A stretch of DNA of 64,000 bases. It comes from Amia ocellicauda (taxonomy: Eukaryota; Chordata; Actinopteri; Amiiformes; Amiidae). A program made the translations under genes and the position numbers. Shown here piece by piece: positions 50,601 to 63,446 of this stretch (positions are counted from its first letter, which is position 1; every line of letters starts with the position of its first letter). A model generated the notes under the pieces. That model was given only the letters and a program-made list of their open reading frames with translations. It was not told the origin of the DNA and did not search any database. The stretch spans positions 18,898,249 to 18,962,248 of the forward strand of contig NC_089858.1 in the NCBI RefSeq assembly GCF_036373705.1. Reading direction: 5' to 3'.

Positions 50601-52881
50601 ACCCAGGTTTGGTGGAGCTGATATTTATCAGCATCGATACCTACAGCATTCAAGCATTTCCTGCTTTAAGCTCCCACCCCAGTGATGAATACGGTTATCC
50701 CTCCTTGCTGATTATTAAAATAATAATATTCACAAATCATGCTAAGCTGATCATACTCAGAGTGTGGGATTACACTAACTAAACAGAGTAGTAGTCAGTT
50801 ATTAAAAATGAGATGTTTATTATTCACTCTTTTGTCAGCAGTGTGACAGAAAAGAGAATGAAAAGACCTGTTCTTACAAACATGGAGGTGCTGTAGCCTT
50901 TAAATCCTGCCTCTATGTTCAGGACTGTAGCTTTTGCACACTGCAAGTCCACGCTGCCATTGACATTTGCCCTCATCAGCGTCTCCTCTATTCTGCAGTG
51001 CGGACACACACACAAACATGAGAGATTCAGTTCCGTTTAGCAGCTGCACTCATCCCCAATGCACAGTTACTGGAGTTTTAAATGCGTTTAGATCTACAAG
51101 ACATGGAGAAGGACGTGGTCTTCATCCCTATTGAGCTGTCAATAACTTTTCCAGCTCAATTAGCAATGCAATCGGTGTGGATGTGTCTTAACTGCCCTGC
51201 AGATATCAGCTGTACATCCTGATCACTTCCTTACTGTTTTAATCTGCTATGCACTGCTTACAAGGACATTAAAATAAGTGGTTCGAACATAAAAAAAGCA
51301 ATCAGAAACTGACAATAATCTCACGCTGGTATACAGTTTTGAAAATATTATTAGAATTTCTAAAAACTGCCCCTACTTCAGCTTCCTCTTTCCACAAACC
51401 TCAGCATCTCACTTGGGCTGCCTCATATCAAAACTTTGCATATAGCCACACCTTCCTATGTATCTATTCACACCCCAAACATTTACTTCCTTTGATAAAT
51501 GTGCAAAATATGATACCACTTAGTTATCTGTAGGAGCTTATGTTAGACTGCACTGAACCGACACCAACAGGGCTAGAGCAGCAGGAGAAATATTGGTGTT
51601 TTCCATGCTGTTTGTGTGGGTATCTAAATATCTATGAAGAAGTTTGCAAAGTAAAAACATATATAAAAGTCTAAATACGAAAGCAGAATCAATAATTAAT
51701 TAATACATTGAAAATGTCATCACTTACACATCAACACGGTTTGATCTCTCCGCGGTTACTTTACGTGCCTCTTCACATAAGTCCTTCACTACAGTAAACC
51801 AAAAAAACACACATTCAGTCCAAACTCATGCAAATGCAGTCGATGGGGTGGGTGTATTTTACTCAATGTAAAGGTAAAAATAAAAAATCCCTTACCACAA
51901 CTAGAAGATTCTCCAAGAAACGTATAAGAATCCACAAGTTTCTCTGTTATAAGGTCTCCACGAATTCTTCCATTAAAAATGCCAAAACCTGTACTAGGAT
52001 TTGGGCCTCCTTTATCCGTCAGGCCAGTGTAGCAGGTGGGTTGTAAACCAGGGGATGCACACAGTGTATATGTCCAATTGTCGTACTTAACCTGTAACAA
52101 GTCCAGAAACCCATCCCAGGTGACACTGAAAGACGTCTGTGTAGACTGGTTTGGGTGAAGTTCAATGTTTGACTCATTTTTGCAGACCATCGAGATTGTG
52201 GCAATGACAGTCAGAGTTGTCTCGTTGGTGCTGATGTAGAGAGTGTCGCCGCCGGTGCTCACATTGAACTGAAGAGTCAGAGGGTTGCTGCCGTGCTTCC
52301 AGTTTCCGGTAAAGTTGAAGTCCCTCTCGCTGAAACCTGTTAGAACAAACCATGGGAGAGCGTGTGTGTAGGTGTGTGTTGCTTATGGAGAGCATGTGTG
52401 AAGATGTATGTTGCTCGTATGGAAAGCATGTGTGTTGCTTGTATGGCAACATTCGTGAAGGTATGTGCTATTTTTTGGGAGAAGTGTTTAGGTGTGTTTG
52501 CTTGGTTGAATAGTCATAGGTCCCCTCTATGTTGAGAGAATGTTAAATTGTCCCCCCTAATAATGTATGCCAGAGGTGTACCCCCTTGCTCGATAAGAAT
52601 ATTGATGCTCCCCCTCACCCACCCACCCAAAACCAAACGTATGCCACTGCTTGTATATGAGTAAAGTATGTTACTGGTTAACAATTATAGATTATTATTA
52701 TAGATGTACACTGTTGTATGTTTTTGGTGTTTAATTGTGTCACAATGTAAGCTGAAAACTAATTTCCATTATTTAATGGACAATAACGTATTATTATTGT
52801 TATTATTTACTTACCGTGCACAATGCATGCTGAGAGTACTATGATAAGACTTTGCAGGTCTGCCGTCTTCACACCACGCAT
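44652..52881 (-). CDS. Adhesion G protein-coupled receptor, ADGRG1/3/5 type
   Basis: Thirteen coding exons on the minus strand: 52881-52815, 52336-51896, 51788-51728, 50992-50878, 50188-50063, 49569-49450, 48836-48794, 47067-46970, 46766-46651, 46376-46105, 45897-45804, 45402-45140 and 44797-44652. Phases agree throughout; 653 aa. A signal peptide (residues 1 to about 22) leads to a PLL-like domain (GFSERDFNF start, six N-glycosylation sequons in one exon), a GAIN-like region ([17 protein letters not shown]) and the GPS: CVFWD, then W...GC, then [13 protein letters not shown]. Expected self-cleavage is between L350 and T351, exposing a tethered agonist TYFAVLL. Seven helices follow, with [16 protein letters not shown] and [11 protein letters not shown] as in GPR56, and a Ser-rich tail. 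Human ADGRG1, G3 and G5 cluster at 16q21, near SLC7A6 at 16q22. I cannot choose between the three. Confidence 0.92.
47351..48330 (-). pseudogene. Broken Tc1 transposase of family B, copy 2
   Basis: The C-terminal 191-residue ORF (47926-47351) keeps [12 protein letters not shown], two further DDE-type regions and [13 protein letters not shown]. The N-terminal part (about 48330-47950) is frame-broken. The ORF is well kept for a relic. Confidence 0.88.
48371..48463. repeat. Palindrome with TATA-like core in Tc1 family B, copy 2
   Basis: TTTTATACAGGTAACGAGCT...GGAGC on the left is complementary to GCTCC...CTTGTTACCTGTATAAAA on the right, with a short centre CTTTAAGAG. Each arm carries a TATAAAA box, facing outward in both directions. 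It sits just upstream of the transposase start region. Confidence 0.8.
50063..50188 (-). other. GAIN-domain exon with purine-rich upstream intron
   Basis: This 126-bp phase 0 exon of the adhesion receptor has a weak acceptor (…GATCAAG) behind a long CT-rich tract (50200-50240). The reading frame (VRIPPTLL…) matches ADGRG1-type GAIN sequence, which supports it despite the weak acceptor. Confidence 0.6.
52370..52460. repeat. Degenerate minisatellite, ~30-bp unit
   Basis: About three imperfect units of TGTTGCT(T/C)(G/A)TATGGA(G/A)AGCATGTG lie just upstream (gene sense) of the receptor's PLL exon acceptor. Confidence 0.55.
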
Positions 52882-53396
52882 AATTGGTTCTCTAACTGCT
52901 GTGGAGGAAAAACATCAGGAGATGAAGAGCTGTATGATGCCCTTCCTCGGATTTCGTTCGTGTTACGCAGATGACTGCAATTCTGCGCGGATCTGCGCTG
53001 CTCCACCAATGACATCGCTCGGATTCTGCAAATCTGCGCAGAACTGCGGGAAATGTGCGCTACAAAGAATGCGACATCAGTTCTAAGAGCGAACAAGCGT
53101 CATGCGTTCTTATCTTCAACAATACACCATTCTCCCAGCTCAGAGATGTAAGGAGTGCTTCAGTCTACACACGAAACCTCTCGGTTTTATTTCAATTATT
53201 CACTTTTTTATGGGACTGACTTGTGACAGTAACCTGTTAATTACTGACACCTGATCCCCCCCCCTCCCGTTTTTTTCTTCTAAAATCAACAAATCAAGTG
53301 AGACTGGGTCGATTGGACATGTAGTAACTGCAAATATCTACACAAAAATATATTTCATACTCGTTTTCATAATGATTTAAAAAAGAAAACACTCAC

Positions 53397-53640
53397 CTGC
53401 TTTGTCTAGAGTGCAATCAATGGACGTCGTGTCGGTTTACCTGGGGAAGGACAGTGGCCTTTGTTATGCTTTGTAGGTGCATTTGAGCGCAATTAATAGG
53501 TATTCTCACACAAAGTCAACACACCGCAGCACAATGTGCGCCTGCGTCAATGTGCGCGGCTGTGCGGGTGTGACTGCGCTCAGCTGCTGCTCGGCTGGAG
53601 TCCCGGGCGGAGCTGTGTCCGTGTGAGTACTCTTACAGTC
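53397..53640 (-). promoter_or_regulatory. Probable non-coding first exon and promoter region of the adhesion GPCR
   Basis: A strong minus-strand donor (GCAG then GTGAGT at 53396-53391) lies 0.5 kb upstream of the coding start, whose exon has a CAG acceptor just before it. The region at 53530-53640 is G+C/CpG-rich (GTGCGCGGCTGTGCGGGTG). Exon start not determined. Confidence 0.4.
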
Positions 53641-54579
53641 CAGCTCGTAACATGTCCGTCTGTGTGTGCGACCCGACCGCACCGAGCCTGCTTCGTGTAC
53701 AGTGTGTGTGTGTCAATGTAACGTGTAGCTATCACCTCCACTTCGTATAGTGTGCCTGCGGATAAAGGCAAAACTCTGACCAGCTCCTAAAAGATGATCT
53801 GTTCAGATAGTTCTTATTTTTCTAAGATTACATTTGTTCCCAATCCTGAATGTATCGGCTACATTGCGCAAATGTGCCTTTAAAGGATTATGTGTTTTAT
53901 TGATTTAATCCACCCAATGTGCAGTGCACACAGCTCATGCACCGTGCTGGCTTTGCAAGCTACGCAACCATATATGCCTGTACACATGCCATAAATATCA
54001 TCCAGACGTCTCCATGCTTTACCTATTCGTGTAAATATGAATAACTGCAATTATACTGTATGTTTAGGCTACAGCCGCTTTGACAGCAGCGTCACTCGAT
54101 GCAGAGATGCATCAGTTATTGAAAACCTGATATGTCCGCATGTCGATTACAAATTGCAATCATTAGATACAGGTTAGATACACATTAAATACACATTCAA
54201 TCTGCAGTGAGTGCGTTACTGGACGGGCTTCTAGGGTACAGATGCACTAAGAAAGGAGACTTACGGGTTTCTAGGCTGTATCTGGATGTGAGTGACAGTG
54301 AAGCTCAACTCGTGAACTGCTGTAATGCTGATATATTTGAACAACAATGTCTGCTAACCTAATATACACGGATACTGGCCGGCATTACCTTTGCCCTTAT
54401 GTTGGATATACCCGTCTGCAATAAGCCACTGGTGAGGGCATTTTCTCATTTTAAAATGGAAAGGAACACAGCCCACCTTTCTGTTACGTGTAAAACTGTA
54501 CACCTTTTACGAATAAATACGTAAAAAAGCAAAACCCAAAGGAACACTGACACAGTACTGAACAAAACATAGTGTAAAA

Positions 54580-54710
54580 CAGGGGCGGTTGGAGACTTCA
54601 GGGTTTAGGGGGCTAGGAAACACTGTCTAGGATCGATGGAGCTGACGGTGTTTTGCGGAGCTGCTTCTTCATTCTTGGATTATTTTGTCGTGGGTCCAGC
54701 GCCGCCACTG
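54580..54710. mobile_element. Short hAT-like MITE
   Basis: The left end CAGGGGCGG and right end CCGCCACTG are inverted repeats (8 of 9), flanked by 8-bp sequences GTGTAAAA (54572-54579) and ATATAAAA (54711-54718) differing by two transitions. CAG...CTG ends and 8-bp duplications are hAT hallmarks. The 131-bp interior is non-coding. Confidence 0.6.
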
Positions 54711-54719
54711 ATATAAAAT

Positions 54720-55140
54720 GACATTCAATAACAACATATTTTCTAACTGTGCACGAACAATAGGCAACATGTGTTTCGTTCCCGCCCTGCACACAGAGCC
54801 GCGACCTGCCAACCCGAGCTGCGCCTGTGCGAGAGCGAGCCGCGAGACGGCGGTTCTGCGGCGCAAATGCTCAGATTGAATACCGCGATATTCAGCGGCG
54901 CGATTTCCATTCTCAGACATGCGCAGATGCGTCTGCTTCTAGTTCTTAGTTTTAAATTAATTTAATCCCGACCCTAGATGAAACATCATGATACGGAACA
55001 CCGGTTGCACTCTTCCGTTTTCAAAACGTCAAACGTCAAAACGCTCAGTTTTGAGCAGCAAGGCGTGAGACCCGTGCAGCCCCAGTGCGCCGGACCAGAG
55101 AGCCGAGCGGTTAGGACGTGCGACCTACCTGTGCCCTGCT
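54720..55140. other. Isolated CpG-rich patch
   Basis: Two CpG-rich blocks (about 54780-54910 and 55020-55140) stand out in A+T-rich intergenic DNA. They could be a distal regulatory element or a promoter of an undetected transcript; no coding exon or splice series was found. Confidence 0.35.
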
Positions 55141-58100
55141 TGTCAGCGCCTCATCGAGGAAATCATATGATGGTTTTGAACTGGTATCAAGGATATTCCA
55201 TACACAATTGCAAAAATAATTGTATTGTAATAAACAAAAGTGGAAATGCATGAAAAAAACATCATAGGACATTTATTTATTAATGTATTTGTTTTTTCAA
55301 CGTGCATAATGTAGCGATCTGGGACTTTATGGACTATTGTTATTAATAAAGTACGTAGTCTAAAGAGAAGCACAGATTAGTAGAATTAGCAGGATTATAG
55401 CAGGGCAACAACCTGAAGGTATTCTATGTGTATATGAGTTTATATGGCTGAAAATCTGAAAAAAGTGCATACACTATTCCAATTAAAAAGTATCTAGTTT
55501 GGTGATTTGGTTCATTTTTACATTATTCCATCATCTTCAAGTTTTTCCTAAAATGTCTGCAAGGTTTCCCCTTGAAGTGAAATTAGATGTGAATTTATAA
55601 TTTGTCAAATGAAATGGATACATTTTCAGTTTGTATTGTGCAATATTTTGTGTCTGGTGTTTTTAAAAAAAAGTATATTGCATTCGCACTTTGTCAATCA
55701 CTATTATCGTAAGAACTGATGATGTCATTAGGTTATTAGTTCCTGAAAATGTAAACCTCGTCGCAGACACTGGTTTCCACTGAATACATATAGCCAGTAT
55801 TATAGTGGTTTGACATTGGTTTGCATATTTCTAATGCTATGAGTTATAGGTTGAATTCTTAGTTTCGCCATTTAAGTGAAACGTGAATGCCTGTGTCTGC
55901 AGCCCACACACCAACAAATGATTCAGCAAAACAGTACATGGTTAGGGTAAAAGGTTACCCCAATACTCCGTCAAATCCCATGTAGTACAATTTTTTTGGT
56001 TCCTCAGTCTCTCTCTTGCGTATTGTAATATGCTTTATTCATGCTGATGCTGAAGCAGACACACCACAGCAGGAAGAAGGAACCACATACATACATGAGG
56101 CCCGTCTACATTCAGAGCCCTACATCTCACGACATTTCAGTGTTGAAAGAGAGAAGGGATGCATATGATAGTGTTGATGTTGGTGGTTACTATTAACAAT
56201 ATAAATATCTGTGGGGTTTACAATTAATAGCATTTTAAATGTCTTACATATTTGATATATAGTTACCACTAATGCAATACATGTCCATTCTGTATTTTTA
56301 CTACATTATAGCCCTTTTTCCCATAAGGATGACATTATTTTGCAGTCATTTTCTTTTTGAATGAAGGAATATCTGAGTATACAGAAGCAAAATAATTTAT
56401 CTGAAATAGAATTCTCTCAACACAAATTATGATCTGTATTTTACAATTCCATTTCATGTGTTCTGTTAACCCATACCACTATTCAGGAAGATATTAACAA
56501 CCTTCCTCTTTATTTCTTAAGCAACATTTAAATGCGTAATTGTAGTGTAATAGTATCCACAATTAATCTTAACATTAATGTATATGTGTCTGACATTACA
56601 TTAATCTAAGGATAAAGCTAAACGAATAAAAGATAATGCTTTCATAGATACAATTGGCCTACCATAACCAAATGATCAAAATGGTCATCCTCATCCCTTT
56701 ATGCTGGACATAATATCCCCTTCGGATCAGATGTTGTTATTGCAGATCAATGTAAGCCAGGTACCAGAACTCAGAGACACAAAATGTCACTCCTACTGTA
56801 ATTTCCTCAGGTTGCGACACTGACTCCCTTGGTGAATTCCTCTAACAAAAAAAAAAACCTCACATATTCAGACCTTCCCCATTATACTGGCAAGTCTAGA
56901 CAGGCATTCAAATAGGCAGCTAGGGGGTTTGGTATCATAGAGACTGACAGAGAAAGACAAAACTATACAATGGTGCAAAACTGTTCAAGAGCGAAAGAAA
57001 ATAAAATCAGGTTTGTATTTCTTTCTACCATTTTTTTTAAAGAGCAATGGCAAATTTGTACCGCCTTTTCTCATACGATAGACAAAAGGGTCATCTAAAT
57101 TGAACAGATGTCTAGTTCACTGTATGGTAGATTTTGTGTTTGGGGTGAATAATAATATTCAATGAGAATAAAAATGAGTCAATATTTTCTTTGTTTACTT
57201 CCAGTAGCTGTAAATTGGGTGCGGTTCATTGTTGACTGTGAATGATGTACAACCATATAACTCAGTCTTGCTTCAGTCATTTTTTTACAACCCTATAAAC
57301 TTGTCTGGAGCTTCAGTCACAGACCATTAGTACGTTCCAGATCAGCAACAGTACAGTACTTCCATTAACACGATGCTTTTCCAGTTTTTACTCTATTAAA
57401 ATGTTCTAGAATTAGCCATTTATATCCAATGAATGTGGTACAGTAATGATTAGTTCCCAATTACCAGTCACAAATTGGCAATTTACACTTCCATATCAGC
57501 AAGTCTGATATATTTAATAGTTTATGTAGCTGAAAATCTGCACAACAGCACAAATACTAGTTAACTGCTAACTATTTTAAAAAGACATTTCAGCAAAGGC
57601 TCTTAATACCAAAATATTTTGAATTTGCATATCTAGAACCTTAAAAAGGAAAGACAGTTATCTCTTGCTGTAACTTTGCCTGCATCACCACTGCTTTGTG
57701 AAAGTCTATGTTTGCAGCCTGTGGCCAAGCCAACAGACACTAGCCCTAACGCATCGTGACCTGCCACATCTCTTCAGATCAAGGTTTACTCTGCTAAAAC
57801 TTATGGGCAATGAGAAATAACTCTGCGTAAACCCCTGAGTATGTGCTGGACTATTATATGAGTCTTAAGGAATGCTTTAACCTTGGGCCGGATTAAATCA
57901 AGCCATTGACCCACCCGCTAATAGAAAACTACAGAACTATATTCAGTTGCGGCTGCATTTTTAGTAAGATGTCACTTTCTTCTAATCATAAATGTAACCA
58001 TTATGATGTACAGGTTTGTAGTTTGCTATTAGCGGGTGGGTCAAAGTTTTGATTTAATCTGACCCCTTGTCTCTTTCATTCCTGGTTCTGTCAGATACTC

Positions 58101-60120
58101 TAGCACAATGTTTTTGTGGAAGAAGACTGAATGAGAGGCTTCATTTAAAACCAGTAAGAGGATCAGTGAAGATAATGGGATGTTATCTCCAGTCCCCAAT
58201 GTGAATCTGACTGAATTTTGTTTACTTTTAATCCTTGTCTCTATCAAGGGGGCAAAAACATTGGGGTTGATTGGACAAGTAATGAAGTTCAGTATCCCTA
58301 AGTGGTATTAATTATTGTTGAGTACCAGGACTAGTCATATATGAGTCAGGACACACATGAGAATGCAAATCTACCCCCTGGAGCCTTCATGAACACATGC
58401 AAAATTACTTTATCACCCCCACACACATGTTCTAGCTGTCTAAACATCAAGGTCAGACGGGGCACACCTAAAATAGACATTATTGTGGACTCATTCAAAT
58501 CTAAATGTATAAGAAAAAACAACAATTAATCACTGAACTGAAGTATTCAGTGAATTGGTCAATAGCCTACATTAAAGGGTAAAAACGATAAAAACAATAT
58601 TTCCAGTCATCTACTTCCACTGTACATGATTGTTATTCTGCTCCAATTTTTGTTTTTTTACATGTCACAGTCCACATAAAAAAAGAAAACAGTAATATCA
58701 GTTTTTATAATAGACTTTTGTAGCATTACAAAAATAAACACTGAAACAAGCTCTACCTCTTTTCTAGCAAGCACAGAGGCATGTTAATTATGCAATGAGG
58801 CTGCCTAACACAAACGAATTTTACACTGCATTCCCTGTGTATGTGCTCATTTATTTCAACACCGCCTCTTAAATAAGAGCAGACTCTATGTGCAGAGCAA
58901 AGGACAAAATTAATTTCACTCATATATATTGATGTCTTGTACAGGGTAATGCTGCGATGTCATGAAAGCAATTGTGCTGATATTTCCAAAGGTTGAAATG
59001 TGTAGGGCTCAGCACTAGCCTCAGGTACTGACTGTAGGAGTTTATGTTTTATAAACTGGACCATGGTGCCATGAACGTCGTAGAAAAACAACTTTAAAAG
59101 GACATAACTTTCCACGAAGTTCCCAGATTCTCGACTTGTACTTGTGTAGTTCATGCCTTTTTAATCTTAAAATGCACACAGCCATACTATAGCCAAAACA
59201 AAGCCCAATTTTTCGTTCTGTATTTTCCATGCATGGTACTAATAGCAGCAGACTTTTGCATGTGTGTCTGTGCCAAGCCCTGCACACTGCCAAGGCCAAG
59301 CTACCTGATAACAGATGGTGTTTGTATCTGCAGTGTTCTTGTGTTGCATGGAACATTATCTCTGTCGATCAAGTTTGCTAATTTTGCTACAGCAGGACTT
59401 CCCCCATTATTTAATGAAGTATAACTGCATTGGATTGATTAGCATGTTGGTTAAACTGGGGGAGCAGATGTATACAAGGACTGAGAAATAAGTGACAAAG
59501 TGACTAATATTGAGATGTCCGTGCTTACACATCAATTTCCAGTTCTCCTTCAGCTGAGGTTAACCTGCTGTAGCAGTGTTGACACTCAGGCTGCTTCTCA
59601 TTCCTGAGCTCCCTATGTTAGCCAGAAATTAAAGTTCATGCCCTCTGGTTTTTATAATACGGAGGTTGACTCATTTACCTTTCTCTCAGTGTTGACAATA
59701 CAGTGTTAGTAAAGATGTAGAATCATGGATTTGGTTACTTATTTATTTTTAATTACACAATCTCAAAGTATCACTTTCAGTTATATCTACTGCTTTTAGA
59801 CCTATGAGTCACAAAATAGCCCCAAATGAGGTATACATGTTGGAGACACAAATTGATAAAGATAACCTGCAGCCCTTGTTATAAACCATGTGGGTTGTCT
59901 TATTGTTAATATCTGAAATGTTAGAGCATTGCCATTGCATGGTGTATAAAACAGAGCTACCAGCTATAGACTGATGCAGACACAGATGTGGACATTTGTC
60001 AGACTTTGAAGAGGCCGCTTTATTTTGGCAGGCATGTACAGATCTGTCTGCCTTCTTAGCACCTGTCAGTGTGCAGGGACAGCAGCCAGATGTGGCCACT
60101 TCTCTTATTTTGCCTATATG
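55141..60120. other. Intergenic region, no gene recognised
   Basis: A+T-rich DNA. Apart from the inverted-repeat element at 57886-58066, the ORFs are short and random in look. Confidence 0.45.
57886..58066. mobile_element. Small inverted-repeat element (MITE-like)
   Basis: GGCCGGATTAAATCAA followed by GACCCACCCGCTAATAG on the left is mirrored by CTATTAGCGGGTGGGTC and TTGATTTAATCTGACC on the right. Inverted repeats of about 35-40 bp (with a small loop-out) flank a ~100-bp centre. No coding capacity; target duplication unclear. Confidence 0.75.
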
Positions 60121-60235
60121 CAGTGGGGGAAAAAGTATTTGATCCCCTGCTGATTTTGTACGTTTTCCCACTGACAAAGAAATGATCAGTCTTTAATTTT
60201 AATGGTAGTTGTATTTTAGCAGTGAGAGACAGAAT

Positions 60236-60274
<39 letters not shown>

Positions 60275-60352
60275 CAAGAAAAATGCATTTAAAAATAAGT
60301 TATAAATTGATTTGCATGTTAATGAGAGAAATAAGTATTTGACCCCTTCGAC

Positions 60353-61405
60353 TTAGTACTTGGTGGCAAAACCCTTGTTGGCAATCACAGAGGTCAGACG
60401 TTTCTTGTAGTTGGCCACCAGGTTTGCATTCATCTCAGGAGGGATTTTGTCCCACTCCTCTTTGCAGATCCTCTCCAAGTCATTAAGGTTTCGAGGCTGA
60501 TGTTTGGGAACTCGAACCTTCAGCTCCCTCCACAGATGTTCTATGGGATTAAGGTGTGGAGACTGGCTAGGCCACTCCAGGACCTTAATGTGCTTCTTAT
60601 TGAGCCACTCCTTTGTTGCCTTGGCTGTGGGTTTTGGGTCATTGTCATGCTGGAATACCCATCCACGACCCATTTTCAATGCCCTGGCTGAGGGAAGGAG
60701 GTTCTCACCCAAGATTTGACGGTACATGGCCCCGTTCATCAACCCTTTGATGCAATGCAGTTGTCCTGTCCCCTTAGCAGACAAACACCCCCAAAGCATA
60801 ACGTTCCACCTCCATGTTTGACGGTGGGGATGGTCTTCTTGGGGTCATTCCTCCTCCTCCAAACACGGCGAGTTGAGTTGATGCCAAAGAGCTTGATTTT
60901 GGTCTCATCTGAGACCACTTTCACCCAGTTCTCCTCTGAATCATTCAGATGTTAATTGGCGAACTTCAGACGGGCATGTACATGTGCTTTCTTGAGCAGG
61001 GGGACCTTGCGGGCGCTGCAGGATTTCAGTCCTTCACGGCATAGTGTGTTACCAGTTGTTTTCTTGGTGACTATGGTCCCAGCTGCCTTGAGATCATTAA
61101 CAAGATCCTCCCATGTAGTTCTGGGCTGATTCCTCACCGTTCTCATGATCATTGAAACTCCACAAGGTGAGATCTTGCATGGAGCCCCAGACCGAGGGAG
61201 ACTGACAGTTATTTTGTGTTTCTTCCATTTGCGAATAATCGCACCAACTGTTGTCACCTTCTCACCAAGCTGATTGACAATGGTCTTGTAGCCCATTCCA
61301 GCCTTGTGTAGGTCTACAATCTTGTCCCTGACATCCTTGGACAGCTCTTTGGTCTTGGTCATGGTGGAGAGTTTGGAATCTGATTGATTGATTGCTTCTG
61401 TGGAC
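60353..61405 (-). pseudogene. Nearly complete Tc1 transposase of family B, with frameshifts
   Basis: Order matches a Tc1 enzyme of about 340-350 aa: ATG near 61361, paired HTH, GxPxK-type linker, first catalytic Asp region (DETKIKLFG), then [13 protein letters not shown] and the C-terminus. One-base indels near 60800-60810 and around 60925-60950 break it into three pieces. Inactive as it stands. Confidence 0.88.
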
Positions 61406-61412
61406 AGGTGTC

Positions 61413-61503
61413 TTTTATACAGGTAACGAGCTGAGATTAGGAGCATTCCCTTTAAGAGAGTGCTCCTAATCTCAGCTCGTTACCTGTATAAAAGACACCT
61501 GGG
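61413..61503. repeat. Palindrome with TATA-like core in Tc1 family B, copy 3
   Basis: Arms with AGACACC/TATAAAA/CAGGTAACGAGCTGAG and their complement flank CTTTAAGAG, as in copy 2. The left arm's TATA box faces the transposase start, about 50 bases from the ATG region. Confidence 0.8.
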
Positions 61504-61727
61504 AGCCAGAAATCTTGCTGATTGATAGGGGATCAAATACTTATTCCCCTCATTAACATGCAAATCAATTTATAACTTTTTTGAAATGCGTTTTTCTGGA
61601 TTTTTTTGCTGTTATTCTGTCTCTCACTGTTAAAATAAACCTACCATTAAAATTATAGACTGATAATTTCTTTGTCAGTGGGCAAACGTACAAAATCAGC
61701 AGGGGATCAAATACTTTTTTCCCTCAC

Positions 61728-61733
<6 letters not shown>

Positions 61734-61768
<35 letters not shown>
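61734..61768. repeat. (TA)n microsatellite
   Basis: Pure TA run directly outside the right end of Tc1 copy 3. Confidence 0.9.
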
Positions 61769-61772
<4 letters not shown>

Positions 61773-63406
61773 ATCTTCCTCAGAAGCCCATCCTTGACAT
61801 ACTGAACACTTTTAACCTGGAACATTTTTATAGAGCATATTAGCAACTGAGCGAAGGATCTATTACAATTTAGCTCATGCAATTCATGTTTGTGTTTGTG
61901 TTCCTTCTTTAAGGCATATAAGTGAGTAAGGGTGAGAGACTTAACCAAATCATTCTTGAAACAGGAAAACCATGAAAAGCAGAAAATGTCTCAGATCCTG
62001 AAAGTGTTTGCTCTGCAAGTAGAAGGCACTGAGACCTTGCACAGAAAAGTATTTATCTCCTAGTTAAAGATCCATTGACATGTCCTTGAGTATGTTTCTA
62101 TTACTATAACCAATCAGTACCGCAATAGTGACATAATCAGGATCAAGGAAACAAAACCATTTTTAACATTTATGTTGAACTTCAGTTATCAGAATAATGT
62201 TACAAGAAACACACGCAGCTACACGTTGTTTTAAAACTGCGTTAATATTGGTTCAATTATTGTGCAGGGTCTTGGTTGATTGCAATCTGAAATAATTTGT
62301 ATCTGCTAAGTTCTGTATACTGTATATTCCAATAACTTGCTTACATTAATAAATTCCTCTTTGAAAAGTGTAACATGGTGACAGCATAGTTCAAGTCAGT
62401 TGACATGACTTAAAGCAGTCTCAAGAACTACCAAAAAAGCTGCTGTATCAAAGTATTTAGCCGGTCTTTGATAACCACATACCACATACTGTGCATATGT
62501 TCCCAGGCCTATGGATAACAGTAATTTTCTAATTTGCATGCATTTCAAAACCACTGGCACACCACAAAGTAAATATGAAATAAAATAAAACAGAAACAAA
62601 AACTCACCATCTTATATATATTTTTCTCATTGCAGTTAATTAATTAATTAATTAATTAATTCTCTTTATATTAAAACACGGGAACACAAGATAAATCATC
62701 ACTAAAGGCAGAAATAGCTGTGTTGAAATGATTAAATGTATCTGCCTCTTCTTCTGTCTTCTGGTATTTTAATACAAGACATATTATAATAAAGCTTATT
62801 GTTTAATATCAAACTTGGTGCTAACTGGTAGATTTTTTTTTTTGAGTAACTGTTATACTTTATATAAAAAAACTTTATATAAAAAGTATTTATATTGTTG
62901 ATATAGCACACATAAATAAATTAACCACTTATAATTTGTAATTTACAGCATGATTAATTCTTAAGGGACCATTAAACTAATTATTACCAATATGTGGAAC
63001 TGTATACATCTTCTACTAAGCTGACGGATCTTCAGACACTTAAGAAAAGTACTTGAAACAAAACAAAACGGCAGAGACAGAAGAAATCCTGTACGGGACT
63101 ACAGTTAAAATATGTGACAGGATTACATTGTCACCCCTCTGTGTTATACATTTTTTTCTTAGGAAATAATTAACCAAATGAAAGACAAAGTGAAGCTTGT
63201 CCTACCTTTAGTTAAGTTCCTTATCACTACTTTGTGTGCTGCTCAGTGCTCAGAGCTGATTGCCACTCAGGAAGTGGCAGGGAACCTTAAAAGACTTGAT
63301 CGACGCTGGCAGCTGCTTTGCTTAGAGGCTGACATTCAGATAGTCAGGTTTACTGGCTGTCTGAAACATATTCAGAGAAAGAGAGAGAGAGTTTGTGTAT
63401 GTCAGC

Positions 63407-63446
<40 letters not shown>

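Larger units (their letters stand above)
60121..61729 (-). mobile_element. Tc1-like transposon, family B, copy 3, the most complete
   Basis: Ends CAGTGGGGGAAAAAGTATTT and its complement; 1609 bp. The immediate flanks read TG on both sides rather than TA. Minus-strand transposase: N-terminal ORF 61446-60952 including [20 protein letters not shown] and the helix-turn-helix, then 60924-60739 and 60799-60353 for the catalytic domain, separated by small frameshifts. An (AAC)n run (60241-60272) replaces the usual A-rich stretch near the left end. Confidence 0.93.
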
